A stretch of 64,000 nt of DNA from Centipeda noxia ATCC 43541 (GTDB lineage: Bacteria; Bacillota; Negativicutes; Selenomonadales; Selenomonadaceae): NCBI RefSeq assembly GCF_000160555.1, contig NZ_GG749280.1:1-64000 (forward strand), read 5' to 3'. A model generated the notes under the pieces. That model was not told where the DNA came from and ran no database searches. It was given only the letters and a program-made list of their open reading frames with translations. A program made the position numbers and the translations under genes. This document shows positions 17,769 through 26,447 of this stretch, in pieces (within the stretch, counting starts at the first letter, position 1; every line of letters starts with the position of its first letter).

Positions 17769-18333
17769 TCTTCTTCCCCCCTTCCCGGGCAATCGCAATG
17801 CCGGCAAGATCTGCAATTTCCTGCGCCGCAACCTTCAGCATCACCTTTGAATAATGCGCAGGAATACGTCCAGTCTCCTGGTAGATGAGGTCGAGCCGCA
17901 AGTCGGGCAGATGCGCAATCGCCTCTTCAAGAGAATTCCCTCTGCGGCCCTCAATGGAAACCTTGAGTACGAGATGGATGCGCGAATGCTTCTGAATCAG
18001 CACCGCCTCAAAGTAATCGTCCTCACGCGGCGCGCCGGCAAGCTCCACCTTGCCGCGTACAAGCGCGCCGTCATACTGCTCATAGGGAAGCTGGATGCGC
18101 AGAAACGCGTCCATGATCGTCCCGCACTGCTTTCCCTCATTGGCAAATGGGATGGTCGCCCCGATCACGAGATGCTCCGCCGTGTGTTCGACAAGAGAAA
18201 ACTTCGTCATCTCGCCGACCTTCGGCACGATGATCTCCGTGCCGAGATAGGCAAAAACCGCCCGCCGACCGATCTCCGCGACAATCAGCATGACGATCAG
18301 TAAGTGTATCCACCATCCAAGTTCAGCGCCCAA
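17761..18333 (-). CDS. hypothetical protein with one N-terminal membrane segment
   Basis: I do not recognise this family. From a TTG at 18333, with GAGGGA (18341-18346) seven bases ahead, the product is 190 residues. Residues 6-26 form a membrane helix (WWIHLLIVMLIVAEI), followed by a soluble domain of mixed strands; no catalytic motif stands out. An upstream ATG-start reading would overlap the thioesterase gene by 60 bases or more, so the TTG is preferred. It is embedded between a thioesterase and a CofE-like ligase with overlaps at both ends, implying tight co-expression and perhaps a shared membrane-associated role. Confidence 0.7.
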   Translation of the reverse strand: MGAELGWWIHLLIVMLIVAEIGRRAVFAYLGTEIIVPKVGEMTKFSLVEHTAEHLVIGATIPFANEGKQCGTIMDAFLRIQLPYEQYDGALVRGKVELAGAPREDDYFEAVLIQKHSRIHLVLKVSIEGRRGNSLEEAIAHLPDLRLDLIYQETGRIPAHYSKVMLKVAAQEIADLAGIAIAREGGKKNG

Positions 18334-18757
18334 TGTCCCGTCCCTCTTTCTCTGCCGCCATCGCCGCCTCCAGCGGCTCATAGAAACGCCGCGGCAGGCG
18401 CGTGATGTGCCCGGTGTCGCGGCGCGTAAATACATTCTCCGAAAATCCGCACACGAGCATCGTTCCCGCCTCATTCAATATGCGATATGAGAACGCCATC
18501 TTCGCCTTTGTGAGCGCCGTACCCGTCGTCTCGATGACGAGCTCGTCATCAAAGTGTCCCGGCGCATGGAACTCTGCACTGACCTTCGTGATTGGGAATA
18601 CATATCCTGCCTCCATCAGATCGCCTAGTGTGATGCCGATGCGCCGCAGGTAGGCGACACGTCCGATCTCAAACCAGCGGATGTAGTTCGCATGGTGCAC
18701 GACCTCCATCGCATCTGTATCGTAAAAATTCACCCGATGTTCAACACGGATCGGCAT
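18323..18757 (-). CDS. YbgC/4-hydroxybenzoyl-CoA thioesterase-family hotdog protein
   Basis: This 144-residue single hotdog domain has the family signature VNFYDTDAMEVVHHANYIRWFE, in which the aspartate and the following histidines form the active site. Members hydrolyse short acyl-CoA or acyl-carrier thioesters. The start is the ATG at 18757 with AAGGAG ahead; the frame extends upstream into murI without coding sense. It lies 34 bases downstream of murI, and its stop overlaps the TTG start of the next gene. Confidence 0.87.
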   Translation of the reverse strand: MPIRVEHRVNFYDTDAMEVVHHANYIRWFEIGRVAYLRRIGITLGDLMEAGYVFPITKVSAEFHAPGHFDDELVIETTGTALTKAKMAFSYRILNEAGTMLVCGFSENVFTRRDTGHITRLPRRFYEPLEAAMAAEKEGRDIGR

Positions 18758-18791
18758 GAATGCTCCTTTCGTTTCGAGAATCTGAGATTCC

Positions 18792-19580
18792 TCAGACAAT
18801 TTCCTCCATGCGCTCTGCACGCGCGAGATACCCCTCAATCCGTGCAAGCGCCTCCGCCCCCTCGACCAGCCGTCCCGACTCAAAGAAGGTGCAGTGCGCC
18901 TTCCTCTCGCCTGCAGGCACAGTGCGCAGATTCGTACGACGCGCCAATTCCTCTACCGTCCCCTCATTCCCGTCTACAAAACCTACTGTCTGCGGCATGA
19001 TTTGACGCAGTGTATCTTTGAAATAATTAAAGTGCGTACACCCGAGCACAATCGCGGAATAGTTGATGAGGTCATACGGCGCAAGCGCACTCCGGAGATA
19101 GTTCTCTACACGCGGAGATACAAACTCTCTCTCCTCCGCAAATTCCACGAGGCGCGGGAGGGCAAGAAGATCGATGCACCCGCCTGTGTCATACGCCGAG
19201 ATCAGACGGCGCAGCTTCTCACCGTTTACGGTGATCGGCGTTGCCGTCACAAGCACCCGGCGCTCCGTATCGCGTTCAAGCGCTTTCTTTACCGCAGGCT
19301 CCATTCCGATGATCGGCACCGCATAGAGCCGCCGCATCTCATCCACCGCAACAGAGGTCGCCGTATTGCAGGCAACGACAACAGTATCGGCCTTCTGTTG
19401 CTCAACGAGAAAATGAAACGCCTCGCGGACGAAGCCTCGCACGGCAGGGACGGATTTCGTGCCATAGGGCACATGATCACGGTCAGCGAAGAATAGGAAG
19501 TCCTCTGAGGGGAGTACGCGCCGCGCGTGACTGAGCACAGTCAATCCACCAATCCCCGAATCAAACAGAGCGATGCGCAT
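18792..19580 (-). CDS. murI: glutamate racemase
   Basis: MurI makes D-glutamate for peptidoglycan. The 262-residue protein begins IALFDSGIGGLTVL and has both catalytic cysteine motifs, VVACNTATS and VLGCTHFNY, plus the FFADRDHVPYGTK segment. The usual GCTHYP is GCTHFN here, a mild change next to the catalytic cysteine. It is the first gene of a four-gene unit with the thioesterase, the membrane protein and the CofE-like ligase, and has a strong promoter facing away from brnQ. Confidence 0.94.
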   Translation of the reverse strand: MRIALFDSGIGGLTVLSHARRVLPSEDFLFFADRDHVPYGTKSVPAVRGFVREAFHFLVEQQKADTVVVACNTATSVAVDEMRRLYAVPIIGMEPAVKKALERDTERRVLVTATPITVNGEKLRRLISAYDTGGCIDLLALPRLVEFAEEREFVSPRVENYLRSALAPYDLINYSAIVLGCTHFNYFKDTLRQIMPQTVGFVDGNEGTVEELARRTNLRTVPAGERKAHCTFFESGRLVEGAEALARIEGYLARAERMEEIV

Positions 19581-19615
19581 TGCCGCCTCCTCTTCTGCAC
19601 CAACGATATTATTCT

Positions 19616-19644
19616 ATTATAGCAACTTCTTCTCCCTTTGACAA
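19616..19644 (-). promoter_or_regulatory. promoter of murI, -35 shared with the brnQ promoter
   Basis: On the minus strand TTGTCA (19639-19644), 17-base spacer, TATAAT (19616-19621). The -35 occupies the same bases as the plus-strand -35 of brnQ. Confidence 0.75.
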
Positions 19645-19667
19645 ATTCCTTCCACCCCTGCTATAAC
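19638..19667 (+). promoter_or_regulatory. promoter of the brnQ-like gene
   Basis: TTGACA (19638-19643), 18-base spacer ending in TGc, and TATAAC (19662-19667). It is divergent from and overlaps the murI promoter. Confidence 0.65.
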
Positions 19668-19719
19668 CGGTTCATTGAACTTTTGTAATATTTAATTACT
19701 TTATGGAAAGATTTTGCAG

Positions 19720-20478
19720 ATGAAACGACGGCTGAAAAAGAAGGAATATGTCTTCGTTGCCTCGATGCTCTTCGGACTTGTCTTCGGCGCAGGCAATCTG
19801 ATCTTCCCTGCAGCCATGGGTCAGCGTGCAGGCGCAGCGATGCTGCCGGCACTCATGGCTCTGCTCTATCTCGCACTCACCTATGTCGGTGCACAAAGCC
19901 GCACAGTCTATGGCATTGACGCGAATGGAGGCGACAGCCTCTATCACATCGCATCCCATTATTTCGGCGCATCCGGCGGCATTCTGCTCGGCATTACGAT
20001 CACCTGCGCCTGTCTTAAGACCGCCATTGGGCTCGTCACCGCATGCAGCACGACATTCTCCGAACTTTTCCCGCGCTCGCCCTCGTATGAAAAATATGCC
20101 GTTTTCTTCGCGTTCTTCTCGTTCGCCGTGTCAAACGTCGGACTCAGCCACATCATCGCATATGCTCTCCCTGTACTCTACTTCCTCTATCCCGCGGCCA
20201 TTGTCCTGATCGTTCTCTGCCTGCTGGAGGGTGTGCTCGGATATCATCGCCCGCTCTTTGTCGGCACAATGATCGGCACCTGCACCGCCGCAGCATTTGA
20301 TTTCATAAAGGCTCTGTCACCGTCCGTTCAGAGTGCGCTGCCCGGCATCCATCTCCTGCGCACGATCGGAGAGGCGCTCCCTCTTTCCGTGATCGGCATG
20401 GGATGGGTTGTTCCCTCGATCACGGGGCTCCTGCTCGGCAGCATCGTTCTCGTTCTGCAAAAAAGATGGGCCTATTGA
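19720..20478 (+). CDS. brnQ: BrnQ-type branched-chain amino acid carrier with a large internal deletion
   Basis: BrnQ proteins import leucine, isoleucine and valine with sodium and are normally about 430-450 residues. This frame encodes 252. Residues up to about 37 match the BrnQ N-terminus (MLFGLVFGAGNLIFPAAMGQRAG), then the sequence jumps to the second half (LYLALTYVGAQ, CLKTAIGLVTACSTTFSELFP, AIVLIVLCLLEG), continuing to a normal C-terminus. About 180 central residues are missing without a frame break. It probably cannot transport and may be a decaying gene, although promoter and frame are intact. I chose the ATG at 19720 over a TTG six bases earlier because of its spacing from GGAAAG. Confidence 0.8.
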   Translation: MKRRLKKKEYVFVASMLFGLVFGAGNLIFPAAMGQRAGAAMLPALMALLYLALTYVGAQSRTVYGIDANGGDSLYHIASHYFGASGGILLGITITCACLKTAIGLVTACSTTFSELFPRSPSYEKYAVFFAFFSFAVSNVGLSHIIAYALPVLYFLYPAAIVLIVLCLLEGVLGYHRPLFVGTMIGTCTAAAFDFIKALSPSVQSALPGIHLLRTIGEALPLSVIGMGWVVPSITGLLLGSIVLVLQKRWAY

Positions 20479-20503
20479 CGCAAAGGGGCCTTTTTGATAG
20501 AAT
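20475..20503 (+). promoter_or_regulatory. promoter of tRNA-Ser
   Basis: TTGACG (20475-20480), 17-base spacer ending in TGa, TAGAAT (20498-20503). The -35 contains the brnQ stop codon. The start point would be about 10 bases ahead of the mature tRNA. Confidence 0.7.
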
Positions 20504-20519
20504 GAATACCGCTGAATAC

Positions 20520-20608
<89 letters not shown>

Positions 20609-20624
20609 TATTTTTGCAATCGAA

Positions 20625-20656
20625 AAGACGACTGCTTATGCAGCCGTCTTTTTTTT
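20625..20656 (+). terminator. terminator after tRNA-Ser
   Basis: Arms AAGACGACTGC and GCAGCCGTCTT (one mismatch) with a TTAT loop, followed by six further T residues. It lies between the tRNA and the convergent upp gene. Confidence 0.85.
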
Positions 20657-20672
20657 GTACGAATATAAGTCG

Positions 20673-21356
<684 letters not shown>

Positions 21357-21361
21357 TCATT

Positions 21362-22609
21362 TTACATGTAGAGCGGATAGTTATCGCAGAGCACAGCGAC
21401 GCGGCGGCGGGCTTCTTCCCGGCGCGGCATATCCGTCGGCGCATCAAGCACATATGCGATGATGCGTGCGACTTCGCGCATATCCTCCTCGTTGAAGCCG
21501 CGCGTGGTAAGCGCAGGCGATCCGAGACGGATGCCGCTCGTGATGAAGGGGCTGCGCGGCTCGAACGGAATCGTATTGCGGTTCGCCGTGATGTTGACCT
21601 CATCGAGGATATTCTGCGCGTCTTTTCCGGTGATTTCCTTGTTCGTAAGATCGACAAGCATGACGTGCGTGTCCGTCCCGCCGGAGACGATACGATAGCC
21701 GAGCCGTATCAGCTCATCGGCGAGAGCAGCGGCATTCTTTACAACCTGGGCGCCGTATTCCCTGAACGAAGGCTGCAGTGCCTCGCCGAGCGCGACTGCC
21801 TTCGCAGCGATGACATGCATCAGAGGGCCCCCCTGAATGCCGGGGAAAACAGCTTTGTTGATCTTCTTTCCAATCTCCTCATCACGCCCGAGGATGATGC
21901 CTCCGCGCGGGCCGCGCAGCGTCTTATGCGTGGTCGAGGTGACGACATCCGCGTATGGAACAGGACTCGGATGCTGACCTGCAGCGACGAGGCCGGCAAT
22001 GTGCGCCATATCCACCATAAAGAGAGCGCCGGCTGCCTTTGCGATCGTTCCGATACGTGCGAAATCTATCGTGCGCGCGTAAGCAGAGGCCCCTGCAATA
22101 ATCATTTTCGGCTTGTGTTCCTTGGCAAGTCTCTCCAGTGCGTCGTAGTCGATGCGCTCGGTCTCCCGATCCACGCCGTAGGGAATGACCTTATAATAGG
22201 TGCCCGAAATATTAACAGGACTGCCGTGCGTCAGATGTCCCCCATCCGTCAGATTCATGCCGAGAATTGTGTCTCCCGGCTGCAGGAGCGCAAAGAACAC
22301 CGCCATATTTGCCTGCGCGCCCGAATGCGGCTGCACATTTGCCCAGTTCGCGCCAAAGAGCTCCTTTGCGCGGTCAATCGCCAGCTGCTCCACAACATCG
22401 ACGTACTCACATCCGCCGTAATAGCGTTTGCCCGGATAACCCTCTGCATATTTGTTTGTGAGAACGCTGCCCTGCGCCTCCATAACGGCACGGCTGACGA
22501 TATTCTCCGAAGCGATGAGTTCCAGCTTCGTCCGCTGACGCTGCAGCTCATGCTCAATCGCTTCGTATGCCTTCGGATCGACCTGATTCAACGCATCCAT
22601 AATACTCAT
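21362..22609 (-). CDS. glyA: serine hydroxymethyltransferase
   Basis: GlyA interconverts serine and glycine with transfer of a one-carbon unit to tetrahydrofolate, feeding the folate pool used by the methionine enzymes elsewhere in the window. The 415-residue protein has [10 protein letters not shown], the [18 protein letters not shown] substrate loop and the PLP lysine motif [14 protein letters not shown]. Length is normal. It starts 8 bases after a GGAGAG ribosome site and lies 12 bases downstream of rpiB. Confidence 0.96.
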   Translation of the reverse strand: MSIMDALNQVDPKAYEAIEHELQRQRTKLELIASENIVSRAVMEAQGSVLTNKYAEGYPGKRYYGGCEYVDVVEQLAIDRAKELFGANWANVQPHSGAQANMAVFFALLQPGDTILGMNLTDGGHLTHGSPVNISGTYYKVIPYGVDRETERIDYDALERLAKEHKPKMIIAGASAYARTIDFARIGTIAKAAGALFMVDMAHIAGLVAAGQHPSPVPYADVVTSTTHKTLRGPRGGIILGRDEEIGKKINKAVFPGIQGGPLMHVIAAKAVALGEALQPSFREYGAQVVKNAAALADELIRLGYRIVSGGTDTHVMLVDLTNKEITGKDAQNILDEVNITANRNTIPFEPRSPFITSGIRLGSPALTTRGFNEEDMREVARIIAYVLDAPTDMPRREEARRRVAVLCDNYPLYM

Positions 22610-22621
22610 GCAAAGCTCTCC

Positions 22622-23074
22622 TCAATGATTCGTTTGCTCTTCGAGCGCCATTGTCTTCTCAATGCGGCGCGCATGGCGTCCGCCCTCAAATTCCGTCCGA
22701 ATCCATGCGCGCACAATCTCGCCCGCAGGGCCGAACCCCGTTACGCGGCCGCCCATAGCGAGCACATTTGCATCGTTGTGCCGCCGCGACATAATCGCCG
22801 AGTAGACATCCGTACAAAGTGCCGCACGGATTCCATCAATCTTGTTCGCAGCAATCGAGATGCCGATCCCCGTCCCGCAGAGGGCGATGCCGCGGTCTGC
22901 CTTTCCTGCGATGATTTCAGCACATACCTTCTGTGCAACATCGGGATAATCGACTGCCTCCTTGCCGAACGTACCGACATCCTTTACACGGATATCACTG
23001 AACTCGTGGAGCACCATTTTGATCTCTTCTTTGAGCTCCACCGCTCCGTGGTCACTGCCGATGACTATATTCAT
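22622..23074 (-). CDS. rpiB: ribose-5-phosphate isomerase B
   Basis: RpiB interconverts ribose-5-phosphate and ribulose-5-phosphate. The 150-residue protein starts MNIVIGSDHGAVELKEEI and has the active-site cysteine loop ALCGTGIGISIAANK and the SRRHNDANVLAMGGR segment. The ATG at 23074 has GGAGGGC directly ahead; the frame extends nine codons upstream without need. It heads the rpiB-glyA-upp operon. Confidence 0.94.
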   Translation of the reverse strand: MNIVIGSDHGAVELKEEIKMVLHEFSDIRVKDVGTFGKEAVDYPDVAQKVCAEIIAGKADRGIALCGTGIGISIAANKIDGIRAALCTDVYSAIMSRRHNDANVLAMGGRVTGFGPAGEIVRAWIRTEFEGGRHARRIEKTMALEEQTNH

Positions 23075-23111
23075 GGGAATGCCCTCCTTTCTATGCTCCA
23101 TATTCTCTGTT

Positions 23112-23120
23112 ATTCTAGCA
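23112..23120 (-). promoter_or_regulatory. extended -10 promoter of rpiB-glyA-upp
   Basis: On the minus strand TGcTAGAAT occupies 23112-23120, with only a poor -35 upstream. It sits in the 72-base gap between znuB and rpiB. Confidence 0.45.
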
Positions 23121-23146
23121 TAAATCGCTGAAAAAGAACAGAGCCG

Positions 23147-23989
23147 TCAGCGCTGAAAGCGCGCACGAAATGCAAGCGACAGGAAGAAAAACAGCGACGC
23201 CGCCGCAACGATCGCCGCACCCGCGGCAATACCGAGATAGTATGCGGCAAATAGTCCGATCAGTCCGGAAAGGAGTGCCAATACCGTCGAAATGACATGA
23301 TACTCCTTCACGCTGCGCGCAAGATTGCGCGCAGCCGCTCCTGGGAGAACGAGGAGCGCATTGATGATGAGAATGCCGACCCACTGAATGCTCACAGCGA
23401 CGACCACGGCAAGCAGAACGGCAAACGCCGCCTCAACAGCAAAGATAAAAATGCCCCTGCTCCGTGCCAGCGAGGAATTGACCGAGAGCAGCAGCAGACG
23501 ATTAAAGAGCAGAATCCAGCCGATGAGGACAACGACATCCACCGCAGCGAGTCCTGCGAGATCAGAGGGCGTAATACTCAGTACATCGCCGATCAGCAGC
23601 GGGGAGAACTTTGAGAACCCGCCGCCGCGGCTCATAATCATAAGTCCGACCGCAATCGCCGTTGAGGAAAACACGCCGATGACCGTATCCGCCGACGCCG
23701 CTGTCCGATGCTTGATATAGGTGATGAGGAGAGCAAAGACGACGGAAAAGAGAACCAGTGACGTGATCGGAGAGAACATGCCGGCAATCGCACCAATCGC
23801 GATTCCCGTAAATGCGCCGTGTCCGAGAGAATCGGAGAAAAACGCCATGCGGCTTGAAACCACCATCGTGCTCAGCAGTCCAAAAAGCGGCGTCATGAGG
23901 AGAATCGCAAGAAGCGCATTTTTCATGAACGCATATTCCATCCACGAAAACGGAAGAAGCGTGTCCAGCACGCTGTAGATCAGTTCCAT
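23147..23989 (-). CDS. ZnuB-type metal ABC transporter permease
   Basis: The 280-residue protein has about eight hydrophobic helices and the ABC-3 family features: SDSLGHGAFTGIAIG near residue 55, and NALLVLPGAAARNLARS near the C-terminal third. This family imports zinc or manganese. It overlaps the ATPase gene by 10 bases. The matching binding protein (ZnuA type) is not in this window, so the metal cannot be assigned with confidence. Confidence 0.9.
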   Translation of the reverse strand: MELIYSVLDTLLPFSWMEYAFMKNALLAILLMTPLFGLLSTMVVSSRMAFFSDSLGHGAFTGIAIGAIAGMFSPITSLVLFSVVFALLITYIKHRTAASADTVIGVFSSTAIAVGLMIMSRGGGFSKFSPLLIGDVLSITPSDLAGLAAVDVVVLIGWILLFNRLLLLSVNSSLARSRGIFIFAVEAAFAVLLAVVVAVSIQWVGILIINALLVLPGAAARNLARSVKEYHVISTVLALLSGLIGLFAAYYLGIAAGAAIVAAASLFFFLSLAFRARFQR

Positions 23990-24801
23990 GCGTGCTCCTC
24001 CTTCTCCGTATCCGCTGCCTGTGCATCCAGATGCCGAAGGTCCGGCAGAATACCGAAGATACGCTCCATCAAAGGGCTCTCAAAGACCTCGGCCGGCGTC
24101 CCCTCCGCCGCAATCCCACGGTCCATCAACACAACCTTGTCCGCATGGCGTGCAACCATGCCGAGATCATGAGAGATGAGGAGGATCGCGAGATCCTCCT
24201 TTGCCCGCAGATCGGCAACGATCTCATAGAACAGCGACAATCCGTTCTGATCGACCCCCGAGACGGGCTCGTCGAGCAGGAGAAGATTCGGCATGGGATC
24301 GAGCGCAAGCGCGAGCAGCACACGCTGAAGCTCACCTCCTGAGAGCGCACCGAGGCGTCGGTCCATCAGATGCTCCGCGTGTACGCGCGCAAGGTTCTCA
24401 GCGGCACGCCTGCGATAGCGGCGTGCAGAAAACAGCCACACGGGACGCACAGTCAAACACGCCATGAAGAGATCCATCACCGTCGTCGGCGCGCTCACAT
24501 CCAGGCGCAGATACTGCGGCACATAACCGATCACCGGATGGTCGGTATGTCGATCTCCCGCATCGACAAAACGCAGACTGCCCGCATGGGGGATTTCTCC
24601 GAGAATCGCGCGCAGGAGCGTACTCTTGCCCGCGCCGTTGGGTCCGATGATGGCTGTCAGCTCTCCACAGTGAATATGCAGATTGACATGCGAAAAGACT
24701 TCAAACGTCCCGAACGAGACGCTGAAGTCTTCGATTTTGGTACAACAAAAATGTGCGCAGCCTTCGGCTGCTCCTCTGTGATGAAAAATATGCCTGAGCA
24801 T
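23980..24801 (-). CDS. ZnuC-type metal ABC transporter ATPase with Cys/His-rich N-terminus
   Basis: The 273-residue ATPase has Walker A GPNGAGKST, the Q-loop around YVPQYLRLD, signature LSGGELQRV and Walker B LLLLDEPVSGVD with a downstream switch histidine in LISHDLG. Before the ABC core is an extension of about 25 residues rich in His and Cys (HHRGAAEGCAHFCCTKIE), which could bind metal and sense supply. It overlaps the permease gene by 10 bases and lies 15 bases after a different ABC permease gene. Confidence 0.9.
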   Translation of the reverse strand: MLRHIFHHRGAAEGCAHFCCTKIEDFSVSFGTFEVFSHVNLHIHCGELTAIIGPNGAGKSTLLRAILGEIPHAGSLRFVDAGDRHTDHPVIGYVPQYLRLDVSAPTTVMDLFMACLTVRPVWLFSARRYRRRAAENLARVHAEHLMDRRLGALSGGELQRVLLALALDPMPNLLLLDEPVSGVDQNGLSLFYEIVADLRAKEDLAILLISHDLGMVARHADKVVLMDRGIAAEGTPAEVFESPLMERIFGILPDLRHLDAQAADTEKEEHAWN

Positions 24802-24816
24802 GCGTATCCTTACTTT

Positions 24817-25554
24817 TTAATCCGTCAGTCGGCGAAATTTCCACGTGCCTGCCAAAATCCCGAGCACCGCATACACGAAGACAATGCCGAACGAAAACAT
24901 CGAGAACGTTCCCGCTGTTCCAAGGCTGCGCAGGAGATGACTCGTGTGCGTCAGCGGCAGGATCTCCACGAACCAGCGCACGACATCCGGCAGCGCCGCC
25001 GTCGAGAAGAAGGTTCCGCAGAGGAATGACATCGGCAGCAATACGTAGAGATTGACCTGCCCCATCTCCTCATAGGTGGAGATATACATCGCCGCGAGAA
25101 AGCCGATCTCCGCAAAGATCATGCAGTTCATCGCGAGCACGAGGAGAAAGAGCGGCGTAATGGAAAAATGCGCCCCGAACAGATAACTGAGTATAATGAT
25201 AATCGCGGATGAAATCATCCCGCGCACAACCGCTCCCGCAATCTTGCCGATGACGAAAGCATCCGGACGAATGGGCGCGATCAGATACTCCTCGAGACTC
25301 CGGTGGTAAATGCGCTCTGCATGCACCGAGATAATGCTGTTGAAGCTGATGTTCATTGAATTCATGGCGAGCAGCCCCGGCACAAGGAAGTCAAGATAGG
25401 ATCCGGCGCCGACATCAATGCTGCGCCCGAGGCCCCAGCCAAAGGCGACAAGGAACATGAGCGGCGAGACCATACGGCTCAGAATATATTTCGTCAGACG
25501 CCGGCGCAGCACAACCCAATCGCGCCAGAACACCGTCCAGATATCCCCCAGCAT
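24817..25554 (-). CDS. ABC-2 type exporter permease
   Basis: The 245-residue protein has six predicted membrane helices and the ABC-2 pattern of NodJ/DrrB-type permeases, including FGWGLGRSIDVGAGSYLDFLVPGL and the later PMSFLCGTFFSTAALPD segment. With the ATPase overlapping by one base it forms an exporter, probably of a lipid, polysaccharide precursor or drug. Nothing nearby fixes the substrate. Confidence 0.88.
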   Translation of the reverse strand: MLGDIWTVFWRDWVVLRRRLTKYILSRMVSPLMFLVAFGWGLGRSIDVGAGSYLDFLVPGLLAMNSMNISFNSIISVHAERIYHRSLEEYLIAPIRPDAFVIGKIAGAVVRGMISSAIIIILSYLFGAHFSITPLFLLVLAMNCMIFAEIGFLAAMYISTYEEMGQVNLYVLLPMSFLCGTFFSTAALPDVVRWFVEILPLTHTSHLLRSLGTAGTFSMFSFGIVFVYAVLGILAGTWKFRRLTD

Positions 25555-26441
25555 CAGAGCCCTTCCTTTCGTCCCGTCAGCTCGATGAACACGTCCTCGA
25601 GATTCGTCGGGCGCAGTAAAACGCGCTGCATCGTGTTCTCGAGTGTACGTGCATGGGCACGTGCTTCTTCACCGGTATGAAAGAAACGGTACATGCGTCC
25701 GCTCTCTTCGTCCCACTCCACGGCATAGCCCCCCAGCTGCTCGCAAAAGGCATGCGGCGTCTGCACATCAATCAGGCTGCCCCTATTGATAATGGCAACA
25801 CGATCACAAAGCGCCTCTGCCTCCTCAATATAATGTGTTGTCAACAGCACGGTTACGCCGTTGCGAGCAATCTCGCGCACAATCGACCAGATGTGCCGGC
25901 GTATCTGCGGATCAAGCGCTACCGTCGGCTCATCGAGAAAGAGCACCTGCGGATGATGAATCAGTGCGCGTACAATCAAAAGCCGACGCGTCATGCCCCC
26001 CGAGAGACGACGCACACCATCGTTGCGCACCTCAGTAAGTGCCATCTCCGCGAGCAGCTCCTCGATGCGCGCCGTACGCTGTGCACGAGCCATATGATGC
26101 AGGCGCGCATGCAGCTCCATATTGTCCCATACCGTGAGTTCCTGATCAAAGTTCACATGCTGAGGCACAACACCGATCCGCTCCTTAACCGCGCGCGCCT
26201 CCGTGCGGATATCCTGTCCGCCGATGCGAATGTGTCCGCTTGTCGGCTGCGTCTGCATCGTGAGCATCCGAATGATCGTCGTCTTTCCCGCGGCGTTGGG
26301 TCCAAGGAGACCGAACACCTCCCCGCGCCGCACAGAGAGGCTGATCCCTGCAACAGCAGTCTTCCAGTCCTTTTTCTTCGCCTCATTCGTATGGGGGAAT
26401 TTTTTTACGAGAGCCTCCATCTCGATCATCATAGATTCCAT
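25554..26441 (-). CDS. ABC exporter ATP-binding protein (DrrA type)
   Basis: The 295-residue ATPase has Walker A GPNAAGKTT, signature LSGGMTRRL, Walker B VLFLDEPTVALDP and the switch histidine in TTHYIEEAEALCDR. The C-terminal 60 residues carry the domain typical of drug-resistance-type ATPases. It lies six bases after the oxidoreductase gene and overlaps the permease by one base. Confidence 0.9.
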   Translation of the reverse strand: MESMMIEMEALVKKFPHTNEAKKKDWKTAVAGISLSVRRGEVFGLLGPNAAGKTTIIRMLTMQTQPTSGHIRIGGQDIRTEARAVKERIGVVPQHVNFDQELTVWDNMELHARLHHMARAQRTARIEELLAEMALTEVRNDGVRRLSGGMTRRLLIVRALIHHPQVLFLDEPTVALDPQIRRHIWSIVREIARNGVTVLLTTHYIEEAEALCDRVAIINRGSLIDVQTPHAFCEQLGGYAVEWDEESGRMYRFFHTGEEARAHARTLENTMQRVLLRPTNLEDVFIELTGRKEGL

Positions 26442-26447
26442 CGCAGC

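Noticed and set aside
21665-23131. 488-codon plus-strand frame opposite glyA and rpiB
   Set aside because: Its translation is rich in Arg, Cys and His with no domain, and both genes on the other strand are certain, so it is a shadow frame.
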